From Ramlibacter tataouinensis TTB310 (GTDB lineage: Bacteria; Pseudomonadota; Gammaproteobacteria; Burkholderiales; Burkholderiaceae_C), in contig NC_015677.1 of assembly GCF_000215705.1 (NCBI RefSeq), positions 1,934,001 to 1,998,000 on the forward strand: DNA of 64,000 nucleotides, written 5' to 3'. How positions within the stretch are numbered: the stretch's first letter is position 1; each line of letters opens with the position of its first letter. The notes beneath the pieces were generated by a model. That model did not search any database and had not been told where the DNA came from. It saw only the letters and a program-made list of their open reading frames with translations. Shown here piece after piece: positions 52,257-62,951 of the stretch. The position numbers were made by a program, and so were the translations under genes.

Positions 52257-53018
52257 CTACGAGGCCAGCGGTTCGAGCTTGACCACCACCAGCGACAGGT
52301 TGTCGCCGCCGCCGCGCGCGCGCGAACGCGCCTTGTCGATCAGGAACTCGGTGGCCTCGCGCGGCGACAGCGAGGCCAGCACCGATCCCAGCTCGTTCGG
52401 GCTGAAGTAGTGCCAGACGCCGTCGCTGCAGGCCATCAGCACGTCGCCGGGCTTGAGCTGCGGGATGAAGTGCAGATCGGCCGGCGGGTCCTCGTCGGCG
52501 CCCAGGCAGCCCATCAGGATGTTGGACTGCGGGTGCACGTTGGCCTCTTCCTCGGTGATCTCGCCCCGGTTCACCAGCGTCTGCACATAGGAGTGGTCCA
52601 GGGTGCGCTTGACCAGCTGGCTGCCGTGAAAGTGGTAGATGCGCGAGTCGCCGGCGTGCACCCAGTGGCAGTCGCCGGCCGGGTTGATGACGAACGCCGC
52701 CACCGTGCTGTGCGGTTCCTGCTCCGAGGAGATGGCGGTGAGCTTGATCACCAGATGGGCTTCCTGCACCACCTGCTTGAGCATGTCGGCAGCGTCGTCG
52801 TGGTCGGGCGAGTAGCGCTCGAACAGCTGCCTGGCGGTGAGCATGACCTGGTCGGAGGCCTTGCGTCCGCCGCTGCGCCCGCCCATGCCGTCGGCCACCA
52901 CCGCCAGCAGGCAACCGGCCGCGCGCGGGTGGCTGATCAGGCTGATCTGATCCTGCTGGTACTCGCGGTCGCCCTTGTGGATGCCGGTCGAAGCGGTGAG
53001 TCGATAACCTTTGGCCAT
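52257..53018 (-). CDS. PP2C-type serine/threonine phosphatase
   Basis: A 253-aa metal-dependent protein phosphatase. Metal-binding motifs: GDREYQQDQ near the N terminus, VVADGMGGRSGG, VHAGDSRIYHFHG, ACSDGVWHYF and GGGDNLSLVVVKL at the end. It resembles Stp1/PrpC-type enzymes and PP2C proteins linked to type VI or signalling systems, but no kinase lies nearby. The start at MAKGYRLTAS; the frame is open upstream without support. Convergent with the hypothetical exported gene. Confidence 0.92.
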   Translation of the reverse strand: MAKGYRLTASTGIHKGDREYQQDQISLISHPRAAGCLLAVVADGMGGRSGGRKASDQVMLTARQLFERYSPDHDDAADMLKQVVQEAHLVIKLTAISSEQEPHSTVAAFVINPAGDCHWVHAGDSRIYHFHGSQLVKRTLDHSYVQTLVNRGEITEEEANVHPQSNILMGCLGADEDPPADLHFIPQLKPGDVLMACSDGVWHYFSPNELGSVLASLSPREATEFLIDKARSRARGGGDNLSLVVVKLEPLAS

Positions 53019-53122
53019 GCGATTGGGCAATGCGCCACGCCGGGTGGCCGGGGCGCCATTGTGCTGTCGGGCAGGTATTATCAAGCGAACGGCGGTGCTG
53101 CCCGCCTGCTGCTGCGCGCGCC

Positions 53123-53326
53123 TTGGACACCAACCTGCATTCGCCCGAACGACGGCTCATCGAGCTGCGCATGGAGCATGCCGATCTCGACGCGCTGATC
53201 GACGGCGCGGCGCGCCAGGTGCCCGCCGACGAGCTGATGATGCGCCGGCTCAAGAAGCGCCGCCTCGCGCTGCGCGACCAGATCGCCCGCCTGGAGCGGG
53301 TGCTCGACCCCAAAGAACCGGCGTGA
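53123..53326 (+). CDS. YdcH-like DUF465 protein
   Basis: A 67-aa protein: TNLHSPERRLIELRMEHADLDALIDGAARQVPADELMMRRLKKRRLALRDQIARLE. The last part (LKKRRLALRDQIARLE) is the DUF465/YdcH helical signature. Function unknown. The only suitable start in frame near homology is TTG; upstream frame is open but unlike the family. Divergent from the PP2C gene; followed by the palindromic repeat and dinG. Confidence 0.72.
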   Translation: MDTNLHSPERRLIELRMEHADLDALIDGAARQVPADELMMRRLKKRRLALRDQIARLERVLDPKEPA

Positions 53327-53331
53327 GCGAT

Positions 53332-53384
53332 GAGGCCCCCACGCTTCCCCACTGCGTGTGGGTCGCTGCCCCCCGAGGGGGCCG
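53332..53384. repeat. Comamonadaceae-type intergenic palindromic element
   Basis: GCCCCCACGCTTCCCCACTG then CGTGTGGGTCGCTGCCCCCC then GAGGGGGCCGC. GCCCCC and GGGGGC form the outer arms, with CCCACTGCGTGTGGG as an inner stem. The tail TTGGGACGGCCCGGCGG after it is part of the same element family. Such elements are scattered between genes in Acidovorax/Variovorax-type genomes as I know them. Confidence 0.65.
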
Positions 53385-53419
53385 CAATCGTCTTGGGACG
53401 GCCCGGCGGCGATTGATCC

Positions 53420-55444
53420 GTGCGCTTGCCCGACCTCACTCGTGAAGCTTTCGCTCCCGGCGCGGCATTGTCGCGCGCGGCCGAGCACTTCCGTCCGCGG
53501 GAGGGCCAGACCGAGATGGCGCTGGCGGTAGCCCGCACCATCGAGCAGGGCGGCGCACTGGTGGTGGAGGCCGGCACCGGCGTCGGCAAGACCTTCTCCT
53601 ACCTGGTGCCCGCGCTGCTGTCGGGCGAGCGGGTGCTGCTGTCCACCGCCACCAAGACGCTGCAGGACCAGCTGTACGGACGCGACCTGCCGCGTCTGGC
53701 CCAGGCCCTGGGCCTGCCGGTGAAGACCGCGTTGCTCAAGGGCCGCGCCAGCTACCTGTGCCTGCACCGCATGGAGCTCGCCCGCCGCGACCTCACGCTG
53801 CCGGACCGCACCTCGGTGCGGGCCCTGGCCAAGGTCGAGGAATGGTCCCAGGTCACCCGCACCGGCGACCTGGCGGAACTGCCCGGGCTGGACGAGCGCT
53901 CGCCCATCATCCCGCTGGTGACCTCCACCCGCGACAACTGCCTGGGCGCCCAGTGCCCGCGCTTTCGCGCCTGCCACGTCAACACCGCGCGGCGGGAGGC
54001 CTTGGGCGCCGACATCGTGGTGGTGAACCACCACCTGTTCTTCGCCGACCTGGCGGTGCGCGAGTCCGGCATGGCCGAGCTGTTGCCGACCGTCCGGGTG
54101 GGCATCTTCGACGAGGCGCATCAGCTCAACGAGACCGGCGTGCAGTTCCTGGGAGCCCAGCTCACCACCGGCCAGGTGCTGGACCTGGCGCGCGACCTGC
54201 TGGCGGCTGGCTTGCAGCTGGCGCGGGGCCTGGTGGACTGGCAGCAGCTGGCGGCCATCCTGGAGCGGGCGGCGCGCGACCTGCGGCTGGTCGTGGGCCG
54301 CGGCATGGCGACGCGCCTGCGCTGGACTGCGGCCGGACCGGAGGCGGTCAGCCCCGACGCCTGGCCGCAGTCGCTCGAGGCCTTGCAGGCCGCCTGCGGC
54401 CAGGCCCAGGACGGCCTGGCGACGGTCAGCGAGATCGCGCCCGATTTCGTGCGCCTGCACGAGCGTGCCGAAGCCCTGGCCCAGCGCGCCGCACGCTTCG
54501 TCCAGCCCTGCGAGCCCGGTTCCGTGCGCTGGATCGACGTGGGGCAGCAGCTGCGGCTGGTGGAGTCGCCGCTGGACATCGCCCAGGCGGTGCACACCCG
54601 CCTGCTCAAGCAGGACGGGGAGGGCGAGGCCAGCCACCGGGCCTGGATCTTCACCTCGGCCACGCTGGGCGACGACGAGCGCCTGTCCTGGTTCACCGAA
54701 CCCTGCGGGCTGGGCGCGGCCGAGATCCTGAGGGTCGGCAGCCCTTTCGATTACGCCCGTCAGGCCGCGTTGTACGTGCCGCAAGGCCTGCCCAGGCCGG
54801 GCGAGCCGGCGCACAGCGCCGCCGTGGCGGCGATCGCGGCCGAGGGGGCGAGCCGGCTGGGCGGCCGCACCATGGTGCTGACCACCACGCTGCGCGCCTT
54901 GCGCGCCATCGGCGAGGCGCTGCAGCAGCGCTTCGGTGAGAGCGGCGAAGTCGAGGTGCTGGTGCAGGGCCAATGGCCCAAGCGCCGGCTGATCGAGCGC
55001 TTCCGCGAAGGCGCGCAGGGTGGCGGCCCCGGCTGCGTGCTGGTGGCTTCGGCCTCGTTCTGGGAGGGCGTCGACATCCCGGGCGATGCCCTGCAGCTGG
55101 TGGTGATCGACAAGCTGCCGTTCCCGCCACCCGGCGACCCGCTGGTGGAGGCGCGGGCGCAGCGGCTGCAGGCGCAGGGGCGCAGCCCCTTCAACGACTA
55201 CTACGTGCCCGAGGCCGCCGTGGCGCTCAAGCAGGGCGCCGGCCGCCTGATCCGCCAGGAGACCGACCGCGGCGTGCTGGTGGTGTGCGACAGCCGGCTG
55301 GCCAGCATGGGCTACGGGCGCCGGCTGCTGCAGGCCCTGCCGCCGATGCGCCGGCTCACGTCGGCCGAGGGGTTCGAGGAGGCGCTGGACGAGCTGGCCG
55401 GGCTCACCAGAGCTTCCACCACGGACCCTGGCCTGCTCGGCTGA
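53420..55444 (+). CDS. ATP-dependent DNA helicase, DinG/YoaA (XPD-like) family
   Basis: A 674-aa superfamily 2 helicase. Walker A is VEAGTGVGKTFSYL, Walker B is the DEAH box GIFDEAHQLN. The four Fe-S cluster cysteines are SYLCLHR, NCLGAQC and FRAC. Motif VI is GAGRLIRQETDRGVL. Unlike many DinG proteins there is no exonuclease domain. YoaA is an equally good name. Unwinds damaged or structured DNA 5'-3'. Start is GTG (MRLPDLTREA) directly after the palindromic repeat. The last 41 nt overlap convergent bamD. Confidence 0.92.
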   Translation: MRLPDLTREAFAPGAALSRAAEHFRPREGQTEMALAVARTIEQGGALVVEAGTGVGKTFSYLVPALLSGERVLLSTATKTLQDQLYGRDLPRLAQALGLPVKTALLKGRASYLCLHRMELARRDLTLPDRTSVRALAKVEEWSQVTRTGDLAELPGLDERSPIIPLVTSTRDNCLGAQCPRFRACHVNTARREALGADIVVVNHHLFFADLAVRESGMAELLPTVRVGIFDEAHQLNETGVQFLGAQLTTGQVLDLARDLLAAGLQLARGLVDWQQLAAILERAARDLRLVVGRGMATRLRWTAAGPEAVSPDAWPQSLEALQAACGQAQDGLATVSEIAPDFVRLHERAEALAQRAARFVQPCEPGSVRWIDVGQQLRLVESPLDIAQAVHTRLLKQDGEGEASHRAWIFTSATLGDDERLSWFTEPCGLGAAEILRVGSPFDYARQAALYVPQGLPRPGEPAHSAAVAAIAAEGASRLGGRTMVLTTTLRALRAIGEALQQRFGESGEVEVLVQGQWPKRRLIERFREGAQGGGPGCVLVASASFWEGVDIPGDALQLVVIDKLPFPPPGDPLVEARAQRLQAQGRSPFNDYYVPEAAVALKQGAGRLIRQETDRGVLVVCDSRLASMGYGRRLLQALPPMRRLTSAEGFEEALDELAGLTRASTTDPGLLG

Positions 55445-56216
55445 CCTCCTCGCCGCGCAGGTAGGCGCTGCCCGGATAGGTCTTCTCCAGCACGCGCCGC
55501 GTGTCGGCGGCCAGCTGGGTCATGCCCAGGGCCCGGTACGAGCGCTGCAGGATGGCCAGGGCCTCTTCCAGCGCCGGCACGTCCTGGTACTCGGCCAGCG
55601 CGGACTGCGTACGGTTGATCGCCGCCACGTAGGCCCCCCGCCGGTAGTAGTAGCGCGCCACATGCACCTCGTACTGGGCGAGGGAGTTGACGATGTAGGT
55701 CATGCGCGCGCGGGCATCGGGCGTGTAGCGCGAGTCCGGGAAGCGCGTGGCCAGCTCCTTGAACGCCTCGAACGACTCCTTGGCCGCCTTCTGGTCGCGC
55801 TCGGACAGGTCCTGCCGCGAGATGAAGGAGAACAGGCCCAGGTTGTCGTTGAAGTTGACCAGGCCCTTGAGGTAGAGGGCGTAGTCGATGGCGGGGCTGG
55901 CCGGGTGCAGTTTCATGAAGCGGTCCAGCGTCGCCAGGGCCTGGGCCTGCTCGCCCGCCTTGTGGTGGGCATGGGCCTTTTCCAGCTGGGCCTGCTGCGC
56001 CAGCGGCGTGCCAGCGGCGCGGCCCTCGAGCCGCTCGAACAGCGGGATGGCCTTGTCGTAGGAACCGGCGCTGACCTCGTCGCGCGCCTCGCTGTAGATG
56101 CGGTTGGGGCTCCAGTTGGCGGTTGGGTCGTCCGGCGTGGACGAGCAGCCGGCCAGCACGGCCAGGCCCAGGATCGGCATCACGCGGGCCACCGCCGATA
56201 ATTTCGCTCGCAACAT
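55404..56216 (-). CDS. bamD: Outer membrane assembly lipoprotein BamD
   Basis: A 270-aa lipoprotein of the BAM complex. Lipobox LAVLAGC with the Cys as new N terminus, then TPR-like repeats (YSEARDEVSAGSYDKAIPLFERLEGR, AQLEKAHAHHKAGEQAQALATLDRFMKLHP, YLKGLVNF). Assembles beta-barrel proteins with BamA. AAGGAAG precedes the ATG by 8 nt. It overlaps the helicase gene end-to-end by 41 nt and is divergent from rluD with only 12 nt between starts. Confidence 0.93.
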   Translation of the reverse strand: MLRAKLSAVARVMPILGLAVLAGCSSTPDDPTANWSPNRIYSEARDEVSAGSYDKAIPLFERLEGRAAGTPLAQQAQLEKAHAHHKAGEQAQALATLDRFMKLHPASPAIDYALYLKGLVNFNDNLGLFSFISRQDLSERDQKAAKESFEAFKELATRFPDSRYTPDARARMTYIVNSLAQYEVHVARYYYRRGAYVAAINRTQSALAEYQDVPALEEALAILQRSYRALGMTQLAADTRRVLEKTYPGSAYLRGEEVSRAGQGPWWKLW

Positions 56217-56228
56217 GACGCGACTTCC

Positions 56229-57281
56229 TTGATACAGGGTTCCAAGTTTATATCGGCCGGGCAGGGGCCCGAGGCGGCGGAACGCCTGCCCGACGAGGGT
56301 GCGGCCGAGGTTACCGGCGAGGCCGAGCTGCGCGCCTTCACCATCGCCGCGGCCTTGCATGGTGAGCGGCTGGACCGGGCGTTGGCCGAGCTGGTGCCCG
56401 AGTTCTCGCGCAGCTACCTGCAGCAGCTGGTGGATGCCGGCGCGGTGCGGCTCAACGGTGCGGTGGCATCGCGTCCCGCGCACCGCGTCCGCGCCGGCGA
56501 CACGGGCCAGATCGAGCTGCGGCCCACGCCCCAGAGCCAAGCGTTCCGGCCCGAGCCCATGGCCCTGGACGTCGTGTTCGAAGACCCGCACCTGCTGGTG
56601 CTGGACAAGCCGGCCGGCCTGGTGGTGCATCCGGCCCCGGGGCACTGGAGCGGTACCCTGCTCAACGGCCTGCTGGCGCGCGACGCCAAGGCCCTGGCGC
56701 TGCCGCGCGCAGGCATCGTGCACCGGCTGGACAAGGACACCAGCGGCCTGATGGTGGTGGCCCGCGAGCGCCAGACCATGGACGCGCTGGTGCGGCTGAT
56801 TGCGGCACGCGAGGTCTCGCGCCAGTACCTCGCCCTGGCCCATCGACCCTGGGCCGGCGCTCCCGTGCGCGAGGTGGACGCGGCCATCGGCCGCGATCCG
56901 ACCAACCGTCTGCGCATGGCGGTGGTCGACCTGGACAGGCAGGGCGGCAAGCCGGCCTCGACCCGCATCGAGCTGCTGCAGGATGCGTCCGAGGGCTGCT
57001 GGGTTCAGGCCACGCTGCGCACCGGCCGCACGCACCAGATCCGGGTGCACATGGCCCACCTGGGGCATCCGCTGGTGGCCGACGAACTGTACGGCGGTGC
57101 GCCGGCCGCGGGCCTGCGCCGCCAGGCGCTGCATGCGTTCCGACTGGCGTTCAGGCACCCGGTCACGGGCCAGGCGCTGGAGTTCCAGTCGCCGCTGCCG
57201 CGGGACCTGCAGGACGCCTTGGCGGCCTGGGGCCTGCGTTACAATCGCGGCGACCGGCCCACCAGCCATCTCCCCGGCTAG
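56229..57281 (+). CDS. rluD: 23S rRNA pseudouridine synthase RluD
   Basis: A 350-aa RluA-family enzyme for pseudouridines 1911/1915/1917. N-terminal S4 domain (RLDRALAELVPEFSRSYLQQLVDAGAVRLNG), catalytic HRLDKDTSGLMVVA with Asp, GRTHQIRVHMAHLGHPLVADELYGG at the end. Start is TTG, the first possible codon; no good Shine-Dalgarno. The first 30 residues have no counterpart in E. coli RluD, so the true start is uncertain. Divergent from bamD with GATAAT (56197-56202) as a possible -10. Confidence 0.9.
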   Translation: MIQGSKFISAGQGPEAAERLPDEGAAEVTGEAELRAFTIAAALHGERLDRALAELVPEFSRSYLQQLVDAGAVRLNGAVASRPAHRVRAGDTGQIELRPTPQSQAFRPEPMALDVVFEDPHLLVLDKPAGLVVHPAPGHWSGTLLNGLLARDAKALALPRAGIVHRLDKDTSGLMVVARERQTMDALVRLIAAREVSRQYLALAHRPWAGAPVREVDAAIGRDPTNRLRMAVVDLDRQGGKPASTRIELLQDASEGCWVQATLRTGRTHQIRVHMAHLGHPLVADELYGGAPAAGLRRQALHAFRLAFRHPVTGQALEFQSPLPRDLQDALAAWGLRYNRGDRPTSHLPG

Positions 57282-57383
57282 GTACGCGGCGCTGCATGCC
57301 AGCCATGCCCGCGGCAACCCGACGCCTACCGGCCTGAACCACTGGCGCACCGCCCCGGCGGTCCGAACCCTTCGACACGACAC

Positions 57384-58063
<680 letters not shown>

Positions 58064-58067
<4 letters not shown>

Positions 58068-59461
58068 ACGACGCTATGCCCGAGGGCGCTCCACGCGACG
58101 CCGGCGAATCCGAGTCCCAGGAACCTGGGCCCGATGCCCCGCATGACGCCGCGCCGTTGATGCGTCCGGCGGCGGCTGCGCCGGTGGAGGAGGCCCAGGC
58201 CCAGGATGGCGGCGAAGACGAGGACGATGGTTCCGAAGCCGATGAGGACGAGGACGAGCCGTCCGTCCGTCCGCGCAGCCCCGCGCCGGCGGTGCTGCCT
58301 GCCATCCGCTTCGAGGACGTGGTGTCGGGCCAGTTCGATGCCGACGAGGACAGCCCCGAGGTAGGACCGCCCAAGCGCGTGCTGGCGCCGCAGGCCGAGA
58401 CCCCCAAGCTGCACAAGGTACTGGCCCAGGCCGGCCTGGGATCGCGGCTGGAGATGGAGCAGCTCATCATGGAAGGGCGCATCTCGGTCAACAACGAGCC
58501 CGCCCACATCGGCCAGCGCATCCAGTTCGGCGACCAGATCAAGGTCAACGGCAAGCCGATCCGCTTCCGCATCGCGCCGCCGCCGGCCCGCGTGATCGCC
58601 TACCACAAGCCGGTGGGCGAGGTGGTCACGCACGACGACCCGCAGAACCGCCCGACCGTGTTCCGCCGGCTGCCCAAGCTGCAGCAGGGCAAGTGGCAGT
58701 CGGTAGGCCGGCTGGACCTCAACACCGAAGGCCTGCTGCTGTTCACCAGCTCGGGCGAACTGGCCAACAAGCTGATGCACCCGCGCTTCGGCCTGGAGCG
58801 CGAGTACGCGGTGCGGGTGCTGGGAGCGCTGAGCAAGGACGAGAAGCAGCGCCTGCTCGACGGCGTCGAGCTGGACGACGGCCGGGCCCAGTTCGGCTCC
58901 ATCGAGGACGGCGGCGGCGAGGGCGCCAACGCCTGGTACCGGGTCACCATTTCCGAGGGCCGCAACCGCGAGGTGCGCCGCCTGTTCGAAGCCGTCGGCC
59001 ACGCGGTCAGCCGCCTGATCCGCATCCGTTACGGCGCCATGGTGCTGCCGCGCGGACTCAAGCGCGGCGCCTGGCTGGAACTGGACGAACGCGACATCCG
59101 CGCGCTGGCCCAGGTGGCGGGGGCCGACACCGTCCGCGGCGGCGCCGACACGGGCGAGGGCCGGGGCGGGCGCAACCGCCGCCGTGGCAATACCGGCAAC
59201 GGGCCGCGCGGCGGGCCCGAAGGCGGCCGTGGCGGCCCGCCTGGCAACAAGAAGGCCGGCGGCGGCCAGCAGCAGCGGCGCAAGGAGCGCGGCGACCGGC
59301 AGGGCGACGGCGGCGGGGCGGCCCAGCCGGATCCGATGAAAACTTCGTTCGGCTACATCGGCGCCGACAGCTTCACCCGCCAGCGCCAGCAGGCCGGGCC
59401 CGGGCAGCGCCGCAGCGGCGGCGGCAACGGCGGCCAGCGGCGCAATCGCGGCGGCCGCTGA
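58064..59461 (+). CDS. rluB: 23S rRNA pseudouridine synthase RluB-family (RsuA branch)
   Basis: A 465-aa protein with long disordered ends. Residues 1-110 are acidic; the S4 domain ([36 protein letters not shown]) and RsuA-type catalytic domain ([51 protein letters not shown]) follow. The last 120 residues are Gly/Arg/Gln-rich (RGG-like). RluB makes pseudouridine 2605. The core is typical; the RGG-like tail could bind RNA. Long tails on this enzyme occur in related genera. Confidence 0.92.
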
Positions 59462-59487
59462 GGCAGCGCCCACCACGGCCCGGCGGT

Positions 59488-59493
59488 TAAAAT
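59488..59493 (+). promoter_or_regulatory. Possible -10 element of ndk (TAAAAT)
   Basis: TAAAAT differs from TATAAT by one base, 85 nt before the ndk ATG. No convincing -35 seen. The leader contains CCGGCC/GGCCGG (59520-59540) that can fold into a small hairpin. Confidence 0.35.
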
Positions 59494-59578
59494 CCCGGGC
59501 TTTGCCGAACTTTTGCACGCCGGCCAGGCCTAACGGCCGGGGCAGCAATTCTCATAACTCAAGCCCAGGAAGAACCAC

Positions 59579-60004
59579 ATGGCTATCGAACGCACCCTCT
59601 CCATCATCAAGCCCGACGCCGTGGCCAAGAACGTGATCGGCCAGATCTACGCGCGCTTCGAGGCCGCCGGCCTGAAGGTCGCCGCCGCCAAGATGGCCCA
59701 CCTGTCGCGCGGGGAGGCCGAGCAGTTCTACGCCGTGCACAAGGCGCGTCCTTTCTTCAAGGACCTGGTCGAGTTCATGATCTCCGGCCCAGTGATGATC
59801 CAGGTGCTGGAAGGCGAGAACGCCATCCTGAAGAACCGCGAGCTGATGGGCGCGACCGATCCCAAGAAGGCGGAGAAGGGCACCATCCGTGCCGACTTCG
59901 CCGACAGCATCGATGCCAACGCCGTGCACGGTTCCGACGCGCCCGAGACGGCCAAGGGGGAAGTGGCCTTCTTCTTCCCCGCCATGAACATCTATTCCCG
60001 CTGA
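59579..60004 (+). CDS. ndk: Nucleoside diphosphate kinase
   Basis: A 141-aa enzyme that equalises NTP pools. It has [33 protein letters not shown] and the active-site His in [29 protein letters not shown] precedes the ATG. A small 6-bp hairpin (CCCGCT/AGCGGG) covers its stop codon. Followed 19 nt later by rlmN. Confidence 0.98.
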   Translation: MAIERTLSIIKPDAVAKNVIGQIYARFEAAGLKVAAAKMAHLSRGEAEQFYAVHKARPFFKDLVEFMISGPVMIQVLEGENAILKNRELMGATDPKKAEKGTIRADFADSIDANAVHGSDAPETAKGEVAFFFPAMNIYSR

Positions 60005-60023
60005 AGCGGGGATCTCCCATGCG

Positions 60024-61181
60024 ATGACGACGGCCAACCTGCTCGATTTCGATCTCGACGGGCTGGCCGCGTTCTGCGAAACCCTGGGCGAGAAGCGCTT
60101 CCGCGCCACCCAGCTGTTCCGCTGGATCCACCAGCGCGGCTGCGCCGAGTTCGACCAGATGAGCGACCTGGCCAAGTCGCTGCGCGAGAAGCTCAAGTAC
60201 GCGGCCCGGGTCCAGGGCCTGGCCATCATCACCCAGCACGAGTCGGCCGACGGCACCATCAAGTGGCTGTTCGACGTCGGCCAGGGTAACGCCGTCGAGG
60301 CAGTGTTCATCCCCGAGGACGACCGCGGCACCCTGTGCGTGTCCTCGCAGGCCGGCTGCGCCGTCGGCTGCCGCTTCTGCTCCACCGGCCACCAGGGCTT
60401 TGCGCGCAACCTCAGCACGGGCGAGATCGTGGCGCAGCTGTGGTTCGCCGAGCATTACCTGCGCCGGCACCTGGGTACCTCGGAGCGGGTCATCTCCAAC
60501 GTGGTGATGATGGGCATGGGCGAGCCGCTGCAGAACTACTCGGCCCTGGTGCCGGCGCTGCGCACCATGCTGGACGACCATGGCTACGGCCTGTCGCGCC
60601 GGCGTGTCACGGTGTCCACCTCGGGCGTGGTGCCCATGATCGACCGGCTGGGCCAGGACTGCCCGGTGGCGCTGGCCGTGTCCCTGCATGCCCCCAATGA
60701 CGAGCTGCGCGACCACCTGGTGCCGCTCAATCGCAAGTACCCGCTTGCCGAGCTGCTGGATGCCTGCAACCGCTACCTTGAGCATGCGCCGCGCGACTTC
60801 ATCACCTTCGAGTACTGCATGCTGGACGGCGTCAACGACCAGCCCGAGCACGCCCAGCAGCTGATCGAGCTGGTGCGCGGCCACGCCGGCCGCGGAGTCT
60901 CATGCAAGCTGAACCTCATCCCGTTCAACCCCTTCCCGCAGTCGGGTCTGACGCGCTCGCCCAACAAGGCGGTGTCGGCATTCGCTGAAAAGCTCATCAA
61001 TGCTGGTATCGTCACCACCGTGCGCAAGACCCGGGGGGACGACATCGACGCGGCCTGCGGCCAGCTGGCCGGCGACGTGCGTGACCGCACCCGCGTGGGC
61101 GAGCGCATCGCCCAGCAGCGCACGGTGATGTTGAAACAGGTGCCGGCGGTCCAGGCTGCCGGGAAGGAGATGGAACGATGA
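60024..61181 (+). CDS. rlmN: 23S rRNA/tRNA adenine C2-methyltransferase RlmN
   Basis: A 385-aa radical SAM enzyme that methylates A2503 of 23S rRNA and A37 of some tRNAs. The cluster motif is [13 protein letters not shown] (C-x3-C-x2-C), and the second active-site cysteine is in [15 protein letters not shown] at the end. [15 protein letters not shown] and [15 protein letters not shown] are family blocks. The start is the second ATG in ATGCGATG, which fits the family N terminus [14 protein letters not shown]. Overlaps pilW by 4 nt. Confidence 0.97.
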   Translation: MTTANLLDFDLDGLAAFCETLGEKRFRATQLFRWIHQRGCAEFDQMSDLAKSLREKLKYAARVQGLAIITQHESADGTIKWLFDVGQGNAVEAVFIPEDDRGTLCVSSQAGCAVGCRFCSTGHQGFARNLSTGEIVAQLWFAEHYLRRHLGTSERVISNVVMMGMGEPLQNYSALVPALRTMLDDHGYGLSRRRVTVSTSGVVPMIDRLGQDCPVALAVSLHAPNDELRDHLVPLNRKYPLAELLDACNRYLEHAPRDFITFEYCMLDGVNDQPEHAQQLIELVRGHAGRGVSCKLNLIPFNPFPQSGLTRSPNKAVSAFAEKLINAGIVTTVRKTRGDDIDAACGQLAGDVRDRTRVGERIAQQRTVMLKQVPAVQAAGKEMER

Positions 61182-62002
61182 GGAGCAGCGGGCTTGCGCG
61201 CAGGGGACATGGCGCCGCGGCATGGGTGCCCCTGGTGGCGGCCGCTTGGGTCGCACTGGCCGGATGTGCCGGCACAGGGATGCAGCCCGGCGCGCGCAAG
61301 GACATGGTGACCGAGTCCGACGAGCCCGAGGCACGCAAGCGTGCCCGCATCCGCATGGAGCTGGCGCTCGGCTACTTCGAGCAGGGGCAGACCAGCGTGG
61401 CGCTGGACGAGATCAAGCAGGTCATCGCCAGCGACCCCAACTTTCCGCAGGCCTACAACCTGCGCGGGCTGATCTACATGCGCCTGAACGACATGGGCCA
61501 GGCCGAGGACAGCTTCCGCCGCGCCCTGTCCGTGGACCCGCGCAGCGGCGACACGCTGCACAACTACGGCTGGCTGCAATGCCAGCAGCGCCGTTACGAC
61601 GAGTCCGTGCGCTCGTTCGAGCAGGCGCTGGCCAACCCGACCTACGGCGCCCGCGCCAAGACGCTGATGGCCCAGGGCCTGTGCCAGGCACGTGCGGGCC
61701 GGGCCGTCGATGCCGAGCGCAGCCTGGCGCGCTCGTACGAGCTGGACGCCGCCAACCCGGTCACGGGCTACAACCTGGCGCGCCTGCTGTACCAGCGCGG
61801 CGAGCTCAAGCGCTCGCAGTTCTACATCCGCCGCCTGAACAACAGCGAACTGTCCAATTCCGAGTCGCTGTGGCTGGGTATCCGGGTCGAGCGCCGCCTG
61901 GGCGACCGCGTCGCCATGACCCAATTGGCCGAGCAGTTGCGCCGCCGCCATCCGCAGTCGCGCGAGCTGACGGCCTACAACCGGGGAGCCTTCGATGAGT
62001 GA
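61178..62002 (+). CDS. pilW: Type IV pilus biogenesis/stability lipoprotein PilW (PilF)
   Basis: A 274-aa TPR lipoprotein that supports PilQ secretin assembly. Signal [30 protein letters not shown] with lipobox Cys, then TPR repeats such as [63 protein letters not shown]. The ATG overlaps rlmN (ATGA) and rodZ overlaps its end by 8 nt. The rlmN-pilW-rodZ-ispG order is the usual one in proteobacteria. Confidence 0.95.
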   Translation: MRSSGLARRGHGAAAWVPLVAAAWVALAGCAGTGMQPGARKDMVTESDEPEARKRARIRMELALGYFEQGQTSVALDEIKQVIASDPNFPQAYNLRGLIYMRLNDMGQAEDSFRRALSVDPRSGDTLHNYGWLQCQQRRYDESVRSFEQALANPTYGARAKTLMAQGLCQARAGRAVDAERSLARSYELDAANPVTGYNLARLLYQRGELKRSQFYIRRLNNSELSNSESLWLGIRVERRLGDRVAMTQLAEQLRRRHPQSRELTAYNRGAFDE

Positions 62003-62933
62003 GGTAGCCGCCATGGAAGCCGTCAGCGCCGGCACCCTGCTGCGCCGCGCGCGCGAGGCCGCCGGCCTGCATGTGGCCGCGCTCGCGGTGTCGCTCAAGG
62101 TGCCGGTGCGCAAGCTCGAGGCGCTGGAAGAGGACCGCTTCGACCTGCTGCCGGAGCCGGTGTTCGCCCGCGCACTGGCCTGCAGCGTCTGCCGCGCGCT
62201 CAAGATCGACCCCCAGCCGGTGCTCGACCGCCTGCCGCAATCGTCCGCGCCCTGGCTGGTGCAGGACAACCCTGGTCTCAATGCGCCGTTCCGCGCCCCG
62301 GGCGATCCGCCGGGGCCGGCCTGGTGGGAGCAGCTGACCAATCCGGTGTTCCTCAGCGTGGCGGCCTTGCTGCTGGGCGCGCTGATCCTGCTGCTGCTGC
62401 CGGTGCCACAGCGTGAACAGGCGGCGCCCGCGCCGGGCCCGCTGGCCGCCGCGCCCGTGAAGCCGCCCGCCGCGGCACAACCTGCGGTGCAGACCGTATC
62501 CGTGGTGGCACAGGGCGAAGCGCCCCAGGCCGACAGGCCGGCTGCCGCCAGCAACGCGCAGCCAAGCGTGCCGGCCGCGGCCGTCATGCCGGCCATCGAC
62601 AAGGTGGCCGCGCCGGCCGCCGCGGTACCGGTCGCGGTCGTGCCGGCTGTCACGGCAGCGGCACTGCCCGCCTCTGTCCCGGCCAAGCCGGTGGGCGGCC
62701 TGGTCGCCTTCCGCGCCGCCGCCCCGTCCTGGATCCAGGTCGTCGATGCCAATGGCAGCGTCAGGCTGAACCGCCTGCTGGCCGGGGGCGAGAGCGCCGG
62801 CATCTCCTCGGGCGCGCTGCCGCTGGCGGTCACCGTGGGCAGCGCCTCCACCATCGAAGTGCTGGTGCGCGGCAAGCCCTTCGATGTGGCGCGTCTGGCG
62901 CAAGAGGGCGTGGCCCGTTTCGAGGTCAAGTAA
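61995..62933 (+). CDS. rodZ: Cytoskeleton protein RodZ
   Basis: A 312-aa membrane protein that ties MreB to the cell-wall machinery. N-terminal HTH (GTLLRRAREAAGLHVAALAVSLKVPVRKLEALEEDRFDLLPEPVFARALACSVCRAL), a single membrane segment about 117-137 (FLSVAALLLGALILLLLPV), an Ala/Pro linker to about 230, and a C-terminal periplasmic DUF4115 domain (APSWIQVVDANGSVRLNRLLAGGESAGI). The arrangement matches RodZ. Overlaps pilW by 8 nt. Confidence 0.93.
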   Translation: MSEVAAMEAVSAGTLLRRAREAAGLHVAALAVSLKVPVRKLEALEEDRFDLLPEPVFARALACSVCRALKIDPQPVLDRLPQSSAPWLVQDNPGLNAPFRAPGDPPGPAWWEQLTNPVFLSVAALLLGALILLLLPVPQREQAAPAPGPLAAAPVKPPAAAQPAVQTVSVVAQGEAPQADRPAAASNAQPSVPAAAVMPAIDKVAAPAAAVPVAVVPAVTAAALPASVPAKPVGGLVAFRAAAPSWIQVVDANGSVRLNRLLAGGESAGISSGALPLAVTVGSASTIEVLVRGKPFDVARLAQEGVARFEVK

Positions 62934-62951
62934 GACGTGACTGGTCCCTGT

